Below, one piece after another: positions 26,956 to 41,240 of a DNA stretch of 64,000 nucleotides. Below the pieces are notes generated by a model. It did not search any database. It was not told the origin of the DNA and saw only the letters and a program-made list of their open reading frames with translations. The translations under genes and the position numbers were made by a program. Position 1 is the first letter of the stretch; each line of letters opens with the position of its first letter. Source of the stretch: Parus major (Eukaryota > Chordata > Aves > Passeriformes > Paridae); NCBI RefSeq assembly GCF_001522545.3, contig NC_031776.1, positions 32,998,709 through 33,062,708 on the forward strand. The letters are read 5' to 3'.

Positions 26956-27621
26956 CTCACTGTTTCAAATGACACCACACAAATATCAGAATGACAGTTT
27001 TGACTTTTTAGAATCTGCTGAAAGACAATGATCTTTGACAAGTTGGTAAGTTGAGGGTTTTTCACAGAATTTCCTAGGAAATTCATCAGCAATAGACTCT
27101 ATATACATACAATAAATTATATTTTGCTCAAAGATCCTAAATTTGCAAGTGTTACTACAATTCAAAGTATATTTGCAAGACATTTTCTTCAATCCCCACA
27201 GAGTTTTTAATACTATGGACCGTTTGTTTGGATTATTTTTCCTGAACTTGTAAATCAGGAATATCAATAGATCTTAAAAAGAAAAATAGTCTAAGGAATT
27301 TGCTTTGAAAAATTACATCAGTAAGTTACAAAACACAAAAAAAACCCCAAAAACCTGACTTCAAGCACAGAATTTCGCAACGACTCTACTGGGAAGACAA
27401 AACTGTGCTTAGTATGTGAGGTTATTGTATAGAAAGCCCTGGAGAATTCTGTATTTGCAGATCAGACAACATTTGAATGCTGCTTTAGGAAGGCTGGTTT
27501 CTGAGAGGCAGTTGTCGCCCAGAGGCTCTCTGATATTAACAGCAAATCACTCCTGATGGTGTGTTTTGAACCAGCTTATGGCATTTTGATCTTTAGTTAA
27601 ATATTCATGTAATAGCCACGA

Positions 27622-27644
27622 GGGTGAATAGTGACTATTCTCCC
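27622..27644. other. Short perfect-stem dyad (hairpin or protein-binding palindrome)
   Basis: GGG-T-GAATAG, a TGA centre, then CTATTC-T-CCC gives a nine-pair stem with one T/T mismatch and a three-base loop. Outer blocks TTCAT (27604-27608) and ATGAA (27645-27649) are also complementary. The surroundings show no transcript, so whether this acts as RNA structure, DNA palindrome or nothing is unknown. Confidence 0.6.
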
Positions 27645-28628
27645 ATGAAATCACTCTTTGGATATAGGTGTCAATATGAAAGAGCCAAAGATGAATCTTT
27701 CCTTTTGGCTGCTACTGAGAGCATGGAGAGGATGGAGGAGTTCTTAAAACTCCCAACCCAGAGTCCCCAGGTTAAGCCTGATGGTTTGTGTTGCCCTGCC
27801 ATGAACCAGAGCTAAGGTCTCAGTGTTCCTGAGTGTTAAAATGCTGCTTTTGTATCCCACTTCTGTTTGTTTCAGCAACTACAGTGATCTAACACCAGCA
27901 GCTTTTTGGGTTTTCTTTTTTGATATTGAATTAACATGGTGTTAGGTAGAAGGCAGAGATTTAAGAAGCCATGCCAAGGGATTAAATCATAACAGTAATT
28001 TTTGTTTGTTTTTTTTTCTCTCACCTTCATCTTGTTTTGTGTTATATTTAAAACAAATAAACACAGCCTTTGCTAAGCAACCAGTAGAAGACAATGGCCT
28101 TCACCCTCTTTGTCTGATATGGTTTCTTGATGAGATAAAGGCTGCTACAAAGGAAATTATTATACTACATTTATTGTAATTTTGGATATTGATATCTTAG
28201 ATATGAAATTATTAGAAAACATAATGACCTGAATTGTAATTAAACCCAATATTGAAGGTGTTGTGCAATAATGAATGACTAATGATGACCCTGCTACCAC
28301 TAGAGAGAAAGCAGACTGCAACCTAAAGCTCTTTATCTCCCTGAAATGGGAACATTTCCCTTCCCTTGATGTGCTGGTAGAGGTTTAGCCTTTCTGACAT
28401 TGTGGTTTCAGTCAAAACCCCACACAAAGGCTAAAGAGAAGAGCTGATCTATTGAGCTTGTTCTGATATTCTCCTTCTACTATTTATTCTCCCTGATAAG
28501 CATTTATACTTCAACCCATGTCACTGAAAAACACCAGTGTGCCTGGAGCTGGGGAGAGAGAAACAGGCTGGAGTGTGGATTAAACTGAATCTTATCCTGA
28601 GGCTTCTGGCAGGCTCTGCTGTCCCCAC

Positions 28629-28720
28629 AGAGCAGGGACACAGATCAGGTACCACGGGCAAACAGAGCAGGGCTGGAGATGCTCGGGGTGCGCAGGAGAG
28701 CAGGGACATCGCCAGCAGGG
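28629..28720. repeat. Imperfect AGAGCAGGG-spaced repeat in a GC-rich patch
   Basis: AGAGCAGGG occurs at 28629, 28664 and 28697 (spacing 35 and 33 bp), and a shorter AGCAGGG at 28714. The intervening sequence is only weakly alike, so this may be a much-decayed minisatellite of about 34 bp or a chance pattern. Five CpGs lie in the patch. Confidence 0.4.
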
Positions 28721-30436
28721 CTGATCCTCGAGCTGTCACCTACTGACTTCTGAGAACAACAACCAAAGCCCTCAGAAATACCTGAGCAAGACCAAAAGGA
28801 ATGTTTAAATATCTTCTAAGGTGATTTTAAAGAGAATTAAATACGAGGCTCTTCTCTTGGAACAGTTCATACCCCAAAGCTAACTTACTTCTATTTCATG
28901 CCAAATAAAAGCTTTATGAATCACATAATAAAATGTTATGGCTGCTGGCACAATTAATTAGAGATGGAGGACAGCATAACTTTCACCTCAAACAGAAGTG
29001 CCATATTAAAAAAAAAAAGCTGTTAAAGTACTGTGACCACAACCATTTCAAACTGTTTCACTACAGAAATTAAGAGATGCTAAGAAAATATTAATTTAAA
29101 GGAGATAAGGACAGTCTGTATCACTGTGGTTTAAAACACCTGGAGATCATATTGAGAGGAGGGTAGATCAACACTTCAGATGATAAACCTCTAATTTCTC
29201 TATTGCCACTTATGGTTACAAAAAAAAATAAATTATCAGCCCCTGTACATGGGCCAATAAACTCCATTTACAAATTTAGGGAAAAGAAACTGTCACAATT
29301 AATGTGCTGTTGTCCAACTTCCTACTCTTCTAGACTTAGATAATTATACTCCTCCTAACATCTCAGAAACAAAAATGGATTCAAGACTTATTCAGGATTA
29401 CTCAAAACTGACTGCCTTACTGAAGGGTGACACGAGTCTCATGGAATGGAAACCTCACTGTTTATTTTGTTTGTGTCTAGCTTCATGCAGCATCACCTTT
29501 GTGTAATTCATCACATGAAGTCCATACACTACATGCTGTGCTCACCTGCACTGCAGGTCAAAAAGCCAGGAAACTCCTTAAAAATACATTAAAGCAAGAA
29601 TTTTGAATCAATGACAATAAATGTGACGTTTTCCATAGGATATTTCTATTTCAAGCACAGGTAACAGTGTCTATTAAGTACCACTTTAGCTGCATTCTCA
29701 TTGACAAAGTTTCAGGTGTGACAGCTTAACTAGAACAGAAAACTTGCAGTCCTTGCTCTGAATTCTATGTCTCTGAAGTGGTATGGATGGGTCATTTAGA
29801 AGAAATATAAATATAACTTTGATCAGGTACAAAACCCAAAAAAGCTAACAGTGGTGAAAACATTCCTTCTGTTCACCAAACATGCCCACTCACTGCTCTC
29901 AGAAGAGATGTGGATTTGGAGCCCAAGTTTTGGCACACGAGGATTATCCTCCCCACATCCCACTCCTTTTACACAAAATGAGCAGTCACCCTTTGCAGCA
30001 AATCTTTGTGTGACTGCACAGTGACAGCTGAGATGTCACTTGTAACCTCTGATGCCTGATTATGTCACTTAACAGAAACATTATTTTAGAAGTGCTTATG
30101 CACACAGTGCAGTGCGGCAGAAATTGGGGACCCACTTTGACAGGAGCAGGCAATGATGACACAAGGGCTCATTTATAATCTGCCTGCATGTGTCAGTTCT
30201 AATTTCTAAAAATGTCTATTTGGAAGACCTAGAGATTATATGTAAGTATTTTGATTATATGTAATTACTAAACATGTCCTCAAAGTTTGTTTCAGCTTTG
30301 TAAGAGAGGTGCTCTTTGCCACAGAATCCAGGAAACTTTCTGCAGAACGAGCTGTTATTAACCCAGACTTTCCTTAGTCTTTGGTTTTGTTTGGGGTTTT
30401 TTTGTTATGATGATTTGTATGGTTTGTTAGGCAGGA

Positions 30437-30520
30437 GTTCTGCTCGACTGGCTCGATGCAAATTGCAGCCCAGCTCAGATCCAGAGCGCCACGCTTCTGC
30501 CTCCGCCAACCCTGATTAAC
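30437..30520. promoter_or_regulatory. Candidate regulatory patch: CpGs plus octamer
   Basis: A perfect octamer ATGCAAAT (30456-30463) lies inside GCTCGATGCAAATTGCAGCC, with six CpGs within about 85 bp. The neighbouring kilobases are AT-rich and nearly CpG-free. Octamers bind POU-family factors. That this is an enhancer is inference, since no promoter or exon is apparent nearby. Confidence 0.2.
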
Positions 30521-33500
30521 AACGCACATCCACCAGGAGCTCTGCCTCTCACAAATGAAACTTAACTAGGTTGCCTTCTGTGATGTTTACCCACAGGGAA
30601 TGAGGAAAATTTTGTATTCCTAGTTAGAATTTTTTTCCTCCTTGCATGTAAGAGGAAGCAAGTTTCCCCTAGGTATACATCCTTCTATGTTTATGAACAG
30701 ATGTAGGAAGGAAGCAGAGTTTATAGTATACTACTTTTAAATTGACTCATTTGTGATTTCATTAAAATGCAGAATAAATTTGATATCCCCAGGCAATATT
30801 TCCACAAAATTCTTTAGGTTAAGATTTTCTATTTCTCTAAAAAGCAAAGGAGATTTTCTAAAGCCTTGCTGGTTTTATATATCATTAAAAGTGCTGTTCA
30901 AAGAGGGAAGGAGAAAAGAACAAATTTTATTCCTCAATATTCTTCATTATTTCTTAAAACAGCATACATTTCATGAAACTCAGAAATTCAATCAGAAAGT
31001 TAGAGAACCTTCACTTGTGGAGCACCTATGAAAAATCCACACAGAGTAAATGTCTTTGCATCTGATACACTTTTGAGTTCTGTCTTTTTCTGTCTTTCTG
31101 CTAATGTATTTGTCCTGGATTAGATTAACATGATTTTTAGGCAATAAAACACGGCTGTTGGTCTGAAGTTACACAGAGCAAGAAATTGCCATATTTTTGC
31201 CTTCATCTCAGGAATCCATAAAATATACATGAATATTTCCTAAGTTCTGTGATCAATAAAAAAGGAAAGAGATTCTATAGCTCAGCATTCAACATTCTAT
31301 ATAAAATTTATTCTTACAAACTACTTTGATGATGAACAGTCAACTTTGGTGAACAATAAAAAGTATTCATGTACTTCTGGTTAAATATTCTTTAGGCCCA
31401 TAAAATTTTTATCATTAATGACATGTCTAAAAATGCCATTAGTGACCCTATATGTCATCCTCAGACAATTTTTGAGATGAGGCTTGAAAATTTGGCACAT
31501 TCCCGTGTGCATCTGAAACGCCAAGATGAAAAATCATTTCAAAATTTTGTCATGGGAGATTTAGTCACAACCAATTATAGTGAGGTTCTGTACAGGCAGT
31601 AAAAGATAACCCCAGACCTGTGCTGCAGGTGATCAAGGGATAGTATTCTTTGAAAAATATCAGTTTCTGCAGTTGCAACCACAGTAATTAACTGAGGAAG
31701 TGACAGGCAGATACTTTTGATAGAGCAACCAAGTCTTGCAGCAGAAGATTTGGAGTCCTTCAGCTGCCAGCTTGTGTCGGCCTCCTGGTATCACCTTTTC
31801 TGGCTGAACTCCTCCTGGCTGCAGTGTTCCTTACACTACAAAGCACTGAGCTGTGGGATACGTGGATTTTAGTGGAAATCGTGTAGTCTTTTAAATTTGA
31901 CTGTCTTATTAACAGCTGGACTTTTAGTTCAGTACCAGGAATCACTTAATAAATGTATGAATTGCTGCTGAGCAGGAGACGTCGTACATAGGTTATCTGA
32001 AATACTTCTCTGGTCAGTAATGCCATAGGGCAAACAACACAAAACTGTGTTTATTCTACTCTGCATATTGTGAAGAAATAATAAAAATGTAGGGGGAAAT
32101 AATTAAGAGAAAAGCACCTTTATTTTTCCATAACATTCCCACCTTTCAAATCCATCATTACAGCTATTCTGTGAACAAAGAATGAAATCTAGTTTTGAAA
32201 GCTTAATTGAAGTTTTTTGGCTTTGTGACAGAGCCAGTTCAGATCTATTTGCTTCAAATAATCTCACTGCTCCTTCAGAAGTTCCTGGACTTGAACAGCA
32301 GCAATGGAAGCAATGGAAGAGATTCTACCACCAAAACCCTCTCAGAAATTAGGACATTTTTGACTTGAACACCACATTTCCTAGCCTCACATGCTACTAT
32401 AACAAAAAAGTAGACTTATTTTTATGAAGCATTTTTTTTAAGCATACGCTGCTTATTTATAAACCAGCTCTTTATGAATCCTGACCCTTGGGCTGCTGCA
32501 GATTATTCAGGGACAACAAGTGAAACAAAGACTAAGGGATGAGGAAGACAAACTGGGTTAGAGTTCAGACCCAAATTAACATGATCTGCTGGCACTCTTG
32601 AACTTCTCTAAAAGTTGGGATTCTGGGGGAAACATGCAGCATGACTTATGTACCTGTGACTGGCCTGAATTAGACTGCAAAAGCTATAGAGACAGCCAGA
32701 CAAATACTTTTCTCTCCTGCATAATCCAGGCAAGAAGTGATGTAAAAGAAGGCAGCATTCCCCAAGTGACCACCAGAAGGTAAGTGTTGAAATCGAGTCT
32801 TTTATTATTTCTGTCTGAACTGCTTTTCTTCTGAACAGCCCTTTCTCTCAGAAAGAGATGAACAATTCATTGCAAAGTTAGCTGGAGAGGCAAATGTGGG
32901 ACCCACTGGGAACCCGAGGTTGGAAATGGAAGGCACTGTCACTAAGTAATAAGTCCTATTTACCACATTAGGGGATTTTCTTTCATTTTGGTTTTGTGCT
33001 AAACAGCTGTAAGCGAGGGAAAAAGCCAGGCTTCAAAAACCTTAATTTAGAAACAGCCCTGTACTCTAGACAGGGTAAGGGGAAATAGATGTATTCCACT
33101 TGATTAGGTTAAAACTGCTCTGAGAACAATATAAATTGAGTACAAAACAACTATGGGGTACAGAGTGATGCAGGGAATATCACTCCTCTCATGTCAGCTA
33201 CCAGTTTCAGCTCAAATTCATATATTTCTTCCCATTAATAACTGCATATCTTTACTACTTATCTGCTTAACTGAATAAATTTAATTCTTCTGTAAATGTG
33301 TGTTATACCAGGTATTTCAAGAGTTTAGAAGACTAAATTTGGCCAAACACTTTCTGAAGAACACTTACAAATTTCAATTTCTCTCTGACCTTGCAAACAT
33401 CAAAATTCTTGTGAAAAAACACCTTTTTTGTGTCTTGTGCATTGCTCACTTCCAGATCACAAAGGGCTAATTAAAGATTTGTTACTTTTGCAAGGTTTCA

Positions 33501-36500
33501 GCTCTGAGTAGTAACACTGAAAGTATGTGAAGATTAAAGATATATAGGCCAAATCTGCCTGTCTAATAGGCTGATTAATGCATATTGATATTGATGAAGG
33601 ATCCCATTCTAGCAGGGGACATTCCCTGGGGTGTGCCCTTTAGAGGGAAGGGCAGATATGGAAGAGTCTGTCCTGTGTTGGTGACAGAATGGGAAACAAA
33701 AATCAAAGAGAGGCAAAAATAACACTGCACCATTTTCATGGGTATATGAAACATGCCATGTGGAAAAGAGCAGAGGACCAGCAAAGGACACAGGTGCTAA
33801 AATGTAGGAAAATACAGTAAATGTGCATGAACTTTTAGATGTTTATACTGTGGCAAAATACAAACATGGAGAATACAGATACAGGGGTCCTTCATGGGCA
33901 GGAGTAAGAACAGAATATGTGGACTCTTAACAACATCTTTTAATGTTTGAATGAAGAGGCTCATAGGTCACTTAAGGAATGGAGGGATAAAGGAACTTGG
34001 GAATGCTTCCTTGTTTCACTGAACCTTTCCAACACATCCCATGAAAGGGCTGCACCATTTGTGTGTAATAATCAGGCAAAAATATATTTTTCCTTAATGT
34101 CTCTCTCTCTGAAACACTGGACACTTTCCACAGACTGAAACACCCTGGTATTTAGCTTAGCTGATAGAACTGACACTGAAACTTCTGCACTTCTGCAAGT
34201 CCTGCAGGGAACAGAGAGAAGTTGAGGAACAGAAGCACAGCTTTTCCCATAACCCTCCAAAGATTTTATGTTGGATTCTTGTCAGCTACCAAATTATGAA
34301 GCTGTCTGTGCCTGAGCTTAGCTGCCACTTGCCACATCTCACGTGCTAGAGAAGACACCCCTTTCAACAGCACTCACAGGAGCTGTGACTTCTGACTTCT
34401 CTAATGCTTGCTTAGAAGACTAACAGGAAAACTGGTCTGTCTGAACAGTATTCAATTCAACAAGCAGTTTACATAACAAAGGAACACAAAAAAAAATCAA
34501 AAAAACCACTTTTAAAACAGAAAGAACACTTGCAAACAAAGTATTCCACAGAATCCCTCTTTTAGTTACAACTATACGCCCAAAACACACACTGTAGGCA
34601 TCGTGGATGGCAGTCATTCTCATCCTTGACCCAATTTCAAAAGATTAGCTAAGATGTCAGGAAACCATTTTGAGGGATGGTGACCATTTGCACCTCAGGA
34701 CTTATATAATACTATTTTCTTCAATATTTCATCTGCCTGTCTTATGCCTTCTTAGTTAGAATGTTCTTTATTAGCCTTCACATAACACAACTGAGTGCCA
34801 AAAATACAAGCACTCTAAATGCTCAGGATATTTCTCTCTTGGAAATGGTAAGGATAATTGAATACTATTTGCCTGGGGAGATTAGACTTGCAATATGCCT
34901 TATATATCCTACTTGATTGGGTAATATACTTAATGGAACATACCTGGGAAGATGAACTGCTTATCTGGCCATAGCATGTCTCCAGGAAAGATAAGACAAT
35001 TGACTTTTTTCTTTTCCTCCTGAACTGATAGTTCTTGATAATTCAGCTGTTTGCTCACCTGCATATACCAGAAGTTTTATGAAGCTTTTTACACACACTT
35101 ATCAAGAGGGAAATGTGGAGAGCAGTAACAAGCAAGCAGCAGCTCTCTGACATCCTGAGCTCCCTTGACCTCTTGACTACCAGGTCTCCATGGATAGAGC
35201 AGCAAATCACACACCTGCACATGCCATGGTGTGGCAGGAAAAGCTGCAGCCCAGTAAGATCAGTCAGCTTTGAAAAGGGTCTGGCTTGAAATTTGAGCCC
35301 TTCACACAGCAATTAAACATCCTGGTATGAGGTTAATTCGATGCTTTCTTCACCTCACAGCTTCTACTGCTTGTCCTCAATTACCAGAAAGACACCTATG
35401 GCCAGTGGGAAAAGTGCAGGGAAAAACAACTGAGATACCCAGCAGTTTTTTCTCCTGGAAGCTCTTCTTTGTGTGTCTGATCTCAGGAAGAACATTGCCA
35501 AAGAGCACCAGGCATGAGCATGTGTTTTATGATCCTTCTTTTGAGAAAACCATTTTATTTACTGAACAGAGATGAGGGCTCTTGTTCTGTGAGAGGGTGC
35601 AGTCAGCCACCCCTGAGTTTGAGTCATCTGAGTCTCCTGAAAAGGTGGGGACAAACAGCAGATAAGTGGAAATGGTCCTTGGAAGGCCAGTCTTTTTCGT
35701 TTTAAGAAGGATTTTAGTCACAAGTAATCATAGTGGGCGTTTACTTGTAATTCAAACTTCAGTCTGGTTGATTTCTGTATGGCAGAGCTCTCTCCCAGGT
35801 GATAAAGGCAGAGCTTGTGGTGAACTGAGGTAGGAAACCAACACAATAAACACCATTTCTAAAGTCATTTGGCTGACTCATGGCCAAACTGAAGAAAAGA
35901 GTCATATAAAAAAAAAAAGTCTACAAAACTTCAAAACTTCTGCAGATTCTTTGGTGTACTTTGCTGTTCCACGTGTCAATTCCAAACTACCTATGCCTCT
36001 AAGAGTCAGAATTCCAACTTCCCACCTTCAGTCCTCCACAGAAAGATGTACTTTCCAAAGGCAAAAAGGCCCCAGAGAAAGATGTTGATAGAGTGATAGA
36101 GGACAGAGAAAGAAAATGGCTTTTGGCAAATTCCTTTTTACTTTCATTACTAAAGCAGAGGAATGGACACCTTTTAGTGCCAAAAACCCTGCTAGCCAGT
36201 AGCTCACAACAAAATGACTTAATAGATTTAATAAGTGAATCATTTCCTATATTAAGTTAACAATAACTATAAATACAGTTATGACAGCTGAAGAGCCATA
36301 GTCTGGGAGAAGCAGGTCACCCTAGGGCCACATTTTCTCACAGTAGCTGGTTCCTGATTTAAAGGTCATCTTTAAGAGCTCAGCTTTAAAAACTCATTAA
36401 GTCACCACTGCCATGGCAGAAACAACAAGTTTTGCTTCATGGATATTACATCATTTAAAATTGCTGATGCAATTACTGAAAAGTAACCAAACAAATCCAG

Positions 36501-36711
36501 ACCAAAAATAAGTGGTACAAGCTTACCTGCAGTCCTTTATTTAGTCAGAGCAGCTGTTACTGAAGGCTGAACACCTACTGTAGTAAAATGTTGGTGTAAA
36601 TGGCCATAGTCCCACAATAAATTCAACAGTGTTCCCTTTGAGTTAAGTGAAAACTGTAAATTGGTTTGAATTTATACCACATAAAGAGTTTAACAGACTA
36701 AGAACATTCAT

Positions 36712-36850
36712 AGTGTCCTAGAAGAGTTTGGGTTAGAAAGGATTTTAAAGATAATCTCATTTCAAACCCCTGTCATGGGCACCTTTCACTACACCTGGTT
36801 ACTCAAAGTCCCCTCTGTGATCAAGGAATGTCTTCCTGATACTAAAAATC
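36712..36850 (-). mobile_element. Old CR1 LINE fragment (minus strand)
   Basis: GAGTTTGGGTTAGAAAGGAT, 'aaagataatctcatttcaaa', 'cccctgtcatgggcaccttt' and 'gatcaaggaatgtcttcctg' follow the order of a reverse-complemented CR1 3' end. There are internal deletions compared with the copy at 8.9 kb. It is degraded and non-coding. Confidence 0.88.
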
Positions 36851-38262
36851 GCTCACTTTTAAACATTTCAAAATATTTTCTTTTTATTTGTTGCAAGCTA
36901 TCAAATGTTGTGAACAAAATAGTTGTGAGAGCCCAGTACAAGATCTAAAATGTCTTTCTACTTTTAATACAGGTCAGTCTTTTAGAACAGGGTAGAGTTT
37001 ATGAAAAAATCCTCTTTTCCTCTGCTTCTTTTCTTACTCCCTGTTGTTGTTTTCCTTTTCTTTGTGACAGTTTTCCACATCAATTTCTATCAAAAGAATT
37101 GTTAAGTTTTACCGTCTACATCTCAAAATGCCTTTCAATAAAATGAACCCGCAGGTGCAGAGCTTTGAAGGGAGTAACTTCTCCAGCTGGGACAAAATGA
37201 TACCATTTTATTGACAATAAAGAACAAAACCAGAAAGAATGGTGAAGAGAAATAAAAACACACCTAGAGCCATACCTTAAATCAGATAATTGTGGCACTA
37301 AAGTTGGGACACTAAAAGAGAGCAAAAGCAGTATTTAAGGGAAGAAGTCCTACTTTATATCCATCATTTGGGATGATATTTGAGGAATTACTTCAGATAT
37401 TTTGAAAATGGAGAATTTGACTGAACTTTTCTCTTGGAAGAGTGCTTTTAAAAACATGCAATGTATTTCTATTTATGTTCTTAAGTGTCTAGTAAGACTA
37501 TGCAAAATGAAAACTGATTCACTAACTCACAAAAACATATTATTCAGAGTCCAACAGAAGGCAATAAGTCATTCAACATTAATTGCATTTGTGAAAAAGA
37601 AAATGCTTCAAAACAGTCAAATTGATACACAGCCCTGACACTCCTAAACACTTAATGCCAGCAATAAAATGATGACCACCACACCAATCCATTTTCAAAC
37701 CTACCATTCATATTTTGAATTTCAGTGTGGCCTTGCCTCCACCTAAATATAAAGCTTAACTGAAACATAAATCTTAAATGAAAGATCCATGTGGCACAAT
37801 AAATTAAAATAGTTATAAAGTGGTTAAGAGTAGTTTTCATCTGTGTGTTTGCTTAGAATGGTCAACAGCAGAAGCAACACAATTAAATGCCTGCCAATAA
37901 AACATCTTGAATATAAAGTGTAATGAATGCTTTCAGTCTTGATATATATATTTCCCCCACACTAAACAGCATAGCAGCTTTATACTTTCATTTCTTTGTT
38001 TTCTGCAATAAAACTTTAAAAACGTCTAAAGAACAGAAGTTCAAGGTCCAACTGCTCTAACAATCAACTTCATTTTTCAAAACAGTTGAAACAAATTAGA
38101 TTAAATTGATTAGCTTGAATTTTATTGTGATTGGGTAGCATGCTGTTTCCAAGTATTTTGATTAATTGCATCCCTTTGAGGACTCCTAGGCCCTGCTGTG
38201 GTACAAGGAACCCATAAGTTCTAACTAAGTTTATTTTTATAAGGTGAAATATGCCAAGCTGG

Positions 38263-38288
38263 AGAAAATAAAAAATAAAAAATAAATA
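38263..38288. repeat. AAAAAAT-like simple repeat
   Basis: A runs separated by single T bases at about 7-bp steps, followed by ATAAATAC. This is simple A-rich sequence with no likely function. Confidence 0.8.
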
Positions 38289-40769
38289 CAAGTGAAAGGG
38301 TGAAAGCAAAAGAAAAGTATAAATTACCAAAAAGTTTCTGTTCCTTTGACTGTGAAGCATGTTTCCTGTCTGGCCTCATATCATCCAGCAAACACAGAGA
38401 GAACCAGGTTTCTGTTCTGTTCTTAAAGAGAAGGATTAGCCAGAATTTGGAGTTGCAAGTTTTATTTAAATCTAGATTCTCTGTTCCTGGTTAAAAACAG
38501 CAAAATCACATGGATTCATGTGTCTTGACAGACCTTTCAAGTGAATGAAACTAATTTGGGTGAGCTGACTTGATTAATATAATCCTCAAGCTTCAGAATG
38601 TTTCATTTTGATGGACAGGAAAGAAAACACACAAAGCTGTGTGCGAGAAGAAAAGCAACCACGTTATTGGGCTGGCAAGGAGCTTTGTGTTATCAGACTT
38701 TTGATAACCATGCTCAGGATATCACCCTGTGTTTGTTGGATGTGCTTTATCTCGCCCCTCCCTTATTCAACAGCATGTAATAGAAATAAAACTGTTTTCA
38801 AAAAGTTGCCATCAGTTATTTTTTCAATGGTCTACCTTTAGTTAAACAATAAAATCTAAGGATATTTGTAAACCTGAGCTCAACAAGGAAATTTATTAGA
38901 AACTCCAGGTGAAAGAGCAGAAGGCCAGACTTTGAAATCCCATATTTGGGATTATGGATGTTGTACATGACAGCTCCCTTACACTGATAGTGAAGAAAAA
39001 CATAACTTATCATAATATCCTAAATATTTTTAAATTGGTTTTGAAGTGCTACTCTGACTCCCTAATGTGAAACTCAAAAACTGAAAACTGAGTTTAGTTA
39101 TATGCTAACATGTTGCATATTTCAAATCTTCCATCAGTTTAGCATGCACATTCATACATCACTGACGTTCATTTATAATTCATGAAACATTTCTCCACAT
39201 TATCAGATTCAAAAACATGTTTCTGCTTTTGTTTTGCAAATGTTACAATGAGAAACATGGAAGGATTTGAGAAACTGCAAAGGGGAAATCACAACATCAA
39301 ATTTGCTGCAATAACCAAATCCTACCTGAAAAATCTGCCTGCCTGAGCAGATTAATTGTTCTTTTGCTGCTCCCTTGGCAAGATAAACCACACAGAAATA
39401 GAAACTCTTATCACTTGTCAGTTTTGTGCAGGGATCAAATCTTTATGACCCCACCCAGATTTGAGAGAAATGAGAAGGGGCTACCTGAACTTAGAGCAGC
39501 TTCTACAGCAATGCCCACACGAGCACCAAAATGATTTAGGCACCTACACCTTCCCACTTTGGTGATGGAAATGGTTCAGTCTGCAGTGCTGAGGTGCTCT
39601 GGAAACACCTTCCCCTTTGCAGTGTGCACTCACAGTCTTGCAGCAGTGCTAGAATCACCATGGGGGTTTAGATTTGCAATCCTTTCTCACAACCTGACTC
39701 AAAACCTGTTTTGGTGCATGACAAACTTGAAGCACATCTGCCTTCACCAAGTCACTTCCAAGGGATTCACTCGTATGGTATCAACCATCATCTGCAGGAA
39801 CAGAGATGGGGCAGGTGAAGAACAGCTATCACATCATCCTTGGGAATGTTTAAAACCAGAAAATCTGATGTTTTGCCTTTTCAAGGAAACCCAGTGATTT
39901 TAGCTGTAGGAGTTACTAAGGTTGCTCTTTGTCTTGTTTGTTAGTAAAGCACAAGAATTAGAATAAACAGAGTAAGAGTATTTACAGAACTGTGCTCATT
40001 AGAATAAAGTCACTGTTCTTTTCAAATTTTCATCCTTCTGTGTAATAATTATAGCTCAAACCCCAAGGTCAACCTGAGTAAACACATAACAACAAACAAA
40101 CTACTTTAAGGATCAGCACTAAATCTCTCCCAGTAAGAAGCTCCAAGCCAAGTACAGACCAAAGTGACACAATCCACAGTTACAGAAAGGAGGAAATGTA
40201 AAATAAAAGCAAATTGTGCACTAAAAGTATAGAGAAAGATGTTTTCTTGTGAAGTATCTGTGTGGCCTCTTATTACTCTAAGAGACACCTGCAGACAAAC
40301 CTCATCAATAGAGTCACACACTGCTGTTGTTTTTGTTTTGAATTTTACACAGCAAATTACTCATGTAAGATGCAAACTGTTTTCTCAGTAATGTGATTTT
40401 AACCTGTCTTTTGAGGCTTTTCTCCTTGATTAATGGTAAATTACAGTGACTATTCAATGTCTTTCAGTAGTCTACTTCTACATATTAACAACAAGATAAT
40501 GATGGGTAATTCATTTTAACAAAATTAAAAGCTTTCACATGCGCTACTTTCAGCCCAAAGATGATTTGCATTTATTCCAATAAGATCGCAGCACATGGAC
40601 AGATGCCAGTACTTTTCTTATTACCACTTTACTCCTGGAGTTTTGCATGGATTCTACTTTTTAATTCTGAAGTCCTTTTATTCAACATCCACACCAGAAC
40701 AGGTTCTCCAGCTTTTGAAATGAAGCCCAACATCATCAAAATCACGGTAAGCAAATTCTGTTCCAGCGA

Positions 40770-41240
40770 GGCAGGCTGCACCTGGCATTCAGCAAACACC
40801 CTGGGAAGGCCTGGGAGGGGGCGAGGTGGCTTTTTAATTGCTCCAACCTGTCCTGCTGCCTTGCACCTGAGCTGGCACCAGAAAAAGTGACTATTCAGCC
40901 TCCTGTAAGACCTTCTGTAGCAGGATACACTCTGCAAGAAAGCCACACTCCGTGTTTCCACCTCTCTTGAGCGTTTTTTTTCACAGCCACCGTTCCATGT
41001 GAGGACCAAACCTCGCTGTTAATTTTTGCACAGCGCTTCCCCATTGATCCCAGGAGGATCAATAAAGCAGGGGCTGCCTGCAGAGCTTGGGGAAGCATCT
41101 GCTCCCCTGGGAGAGGCAGCAGAGATTTCAGGGGCCCACAGAGCCACCCCTACTTCCCACAGTGCTTTAACTGACTTGCCAAGAGTCTCCACCGCCCTCA
41201 GTTTCCCTCGGAGGAAGAAATACGCCGCAGAAATCAGACA
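40770..41240. other. GC-richer patch with scattered CpGs
   Basis: About ten CpGs are spread over about 470 bp, in clear contrast to the flanks. Open frames of 89-126 codons occur on both strands, which is expected where stop codons are rarer. I see no TATA box, splice pattern or known protein motif. It could be a decayed CpG island, a regulatory element or local base-composition drift. Confidence 0.35.

Larger units (their letters stand above)
26956..36711. other. Unique AT-rich non-coding stretch
   Basis: No gene, RNA gene or recognisable mobile element is seen in almost 10 kb. Frames are at most 92 codons and unremarkable. The stretch holds a dyad hairpin (27622-27644), a GC-richer patch with repeated AGAGCAGGG blocks (28629-28720) and a CpG-bearing patch with an octamer (30437-30520), each described separately. 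Confidence 0.6.

Noticed and set aside
37008..37070. Pyrimidine-rich tract ending in GACAG, like a 3' splice site
   Set aside because: No coding exon follows. A non-coding exon cannot be excluded but cannot be supported from sequence alone.
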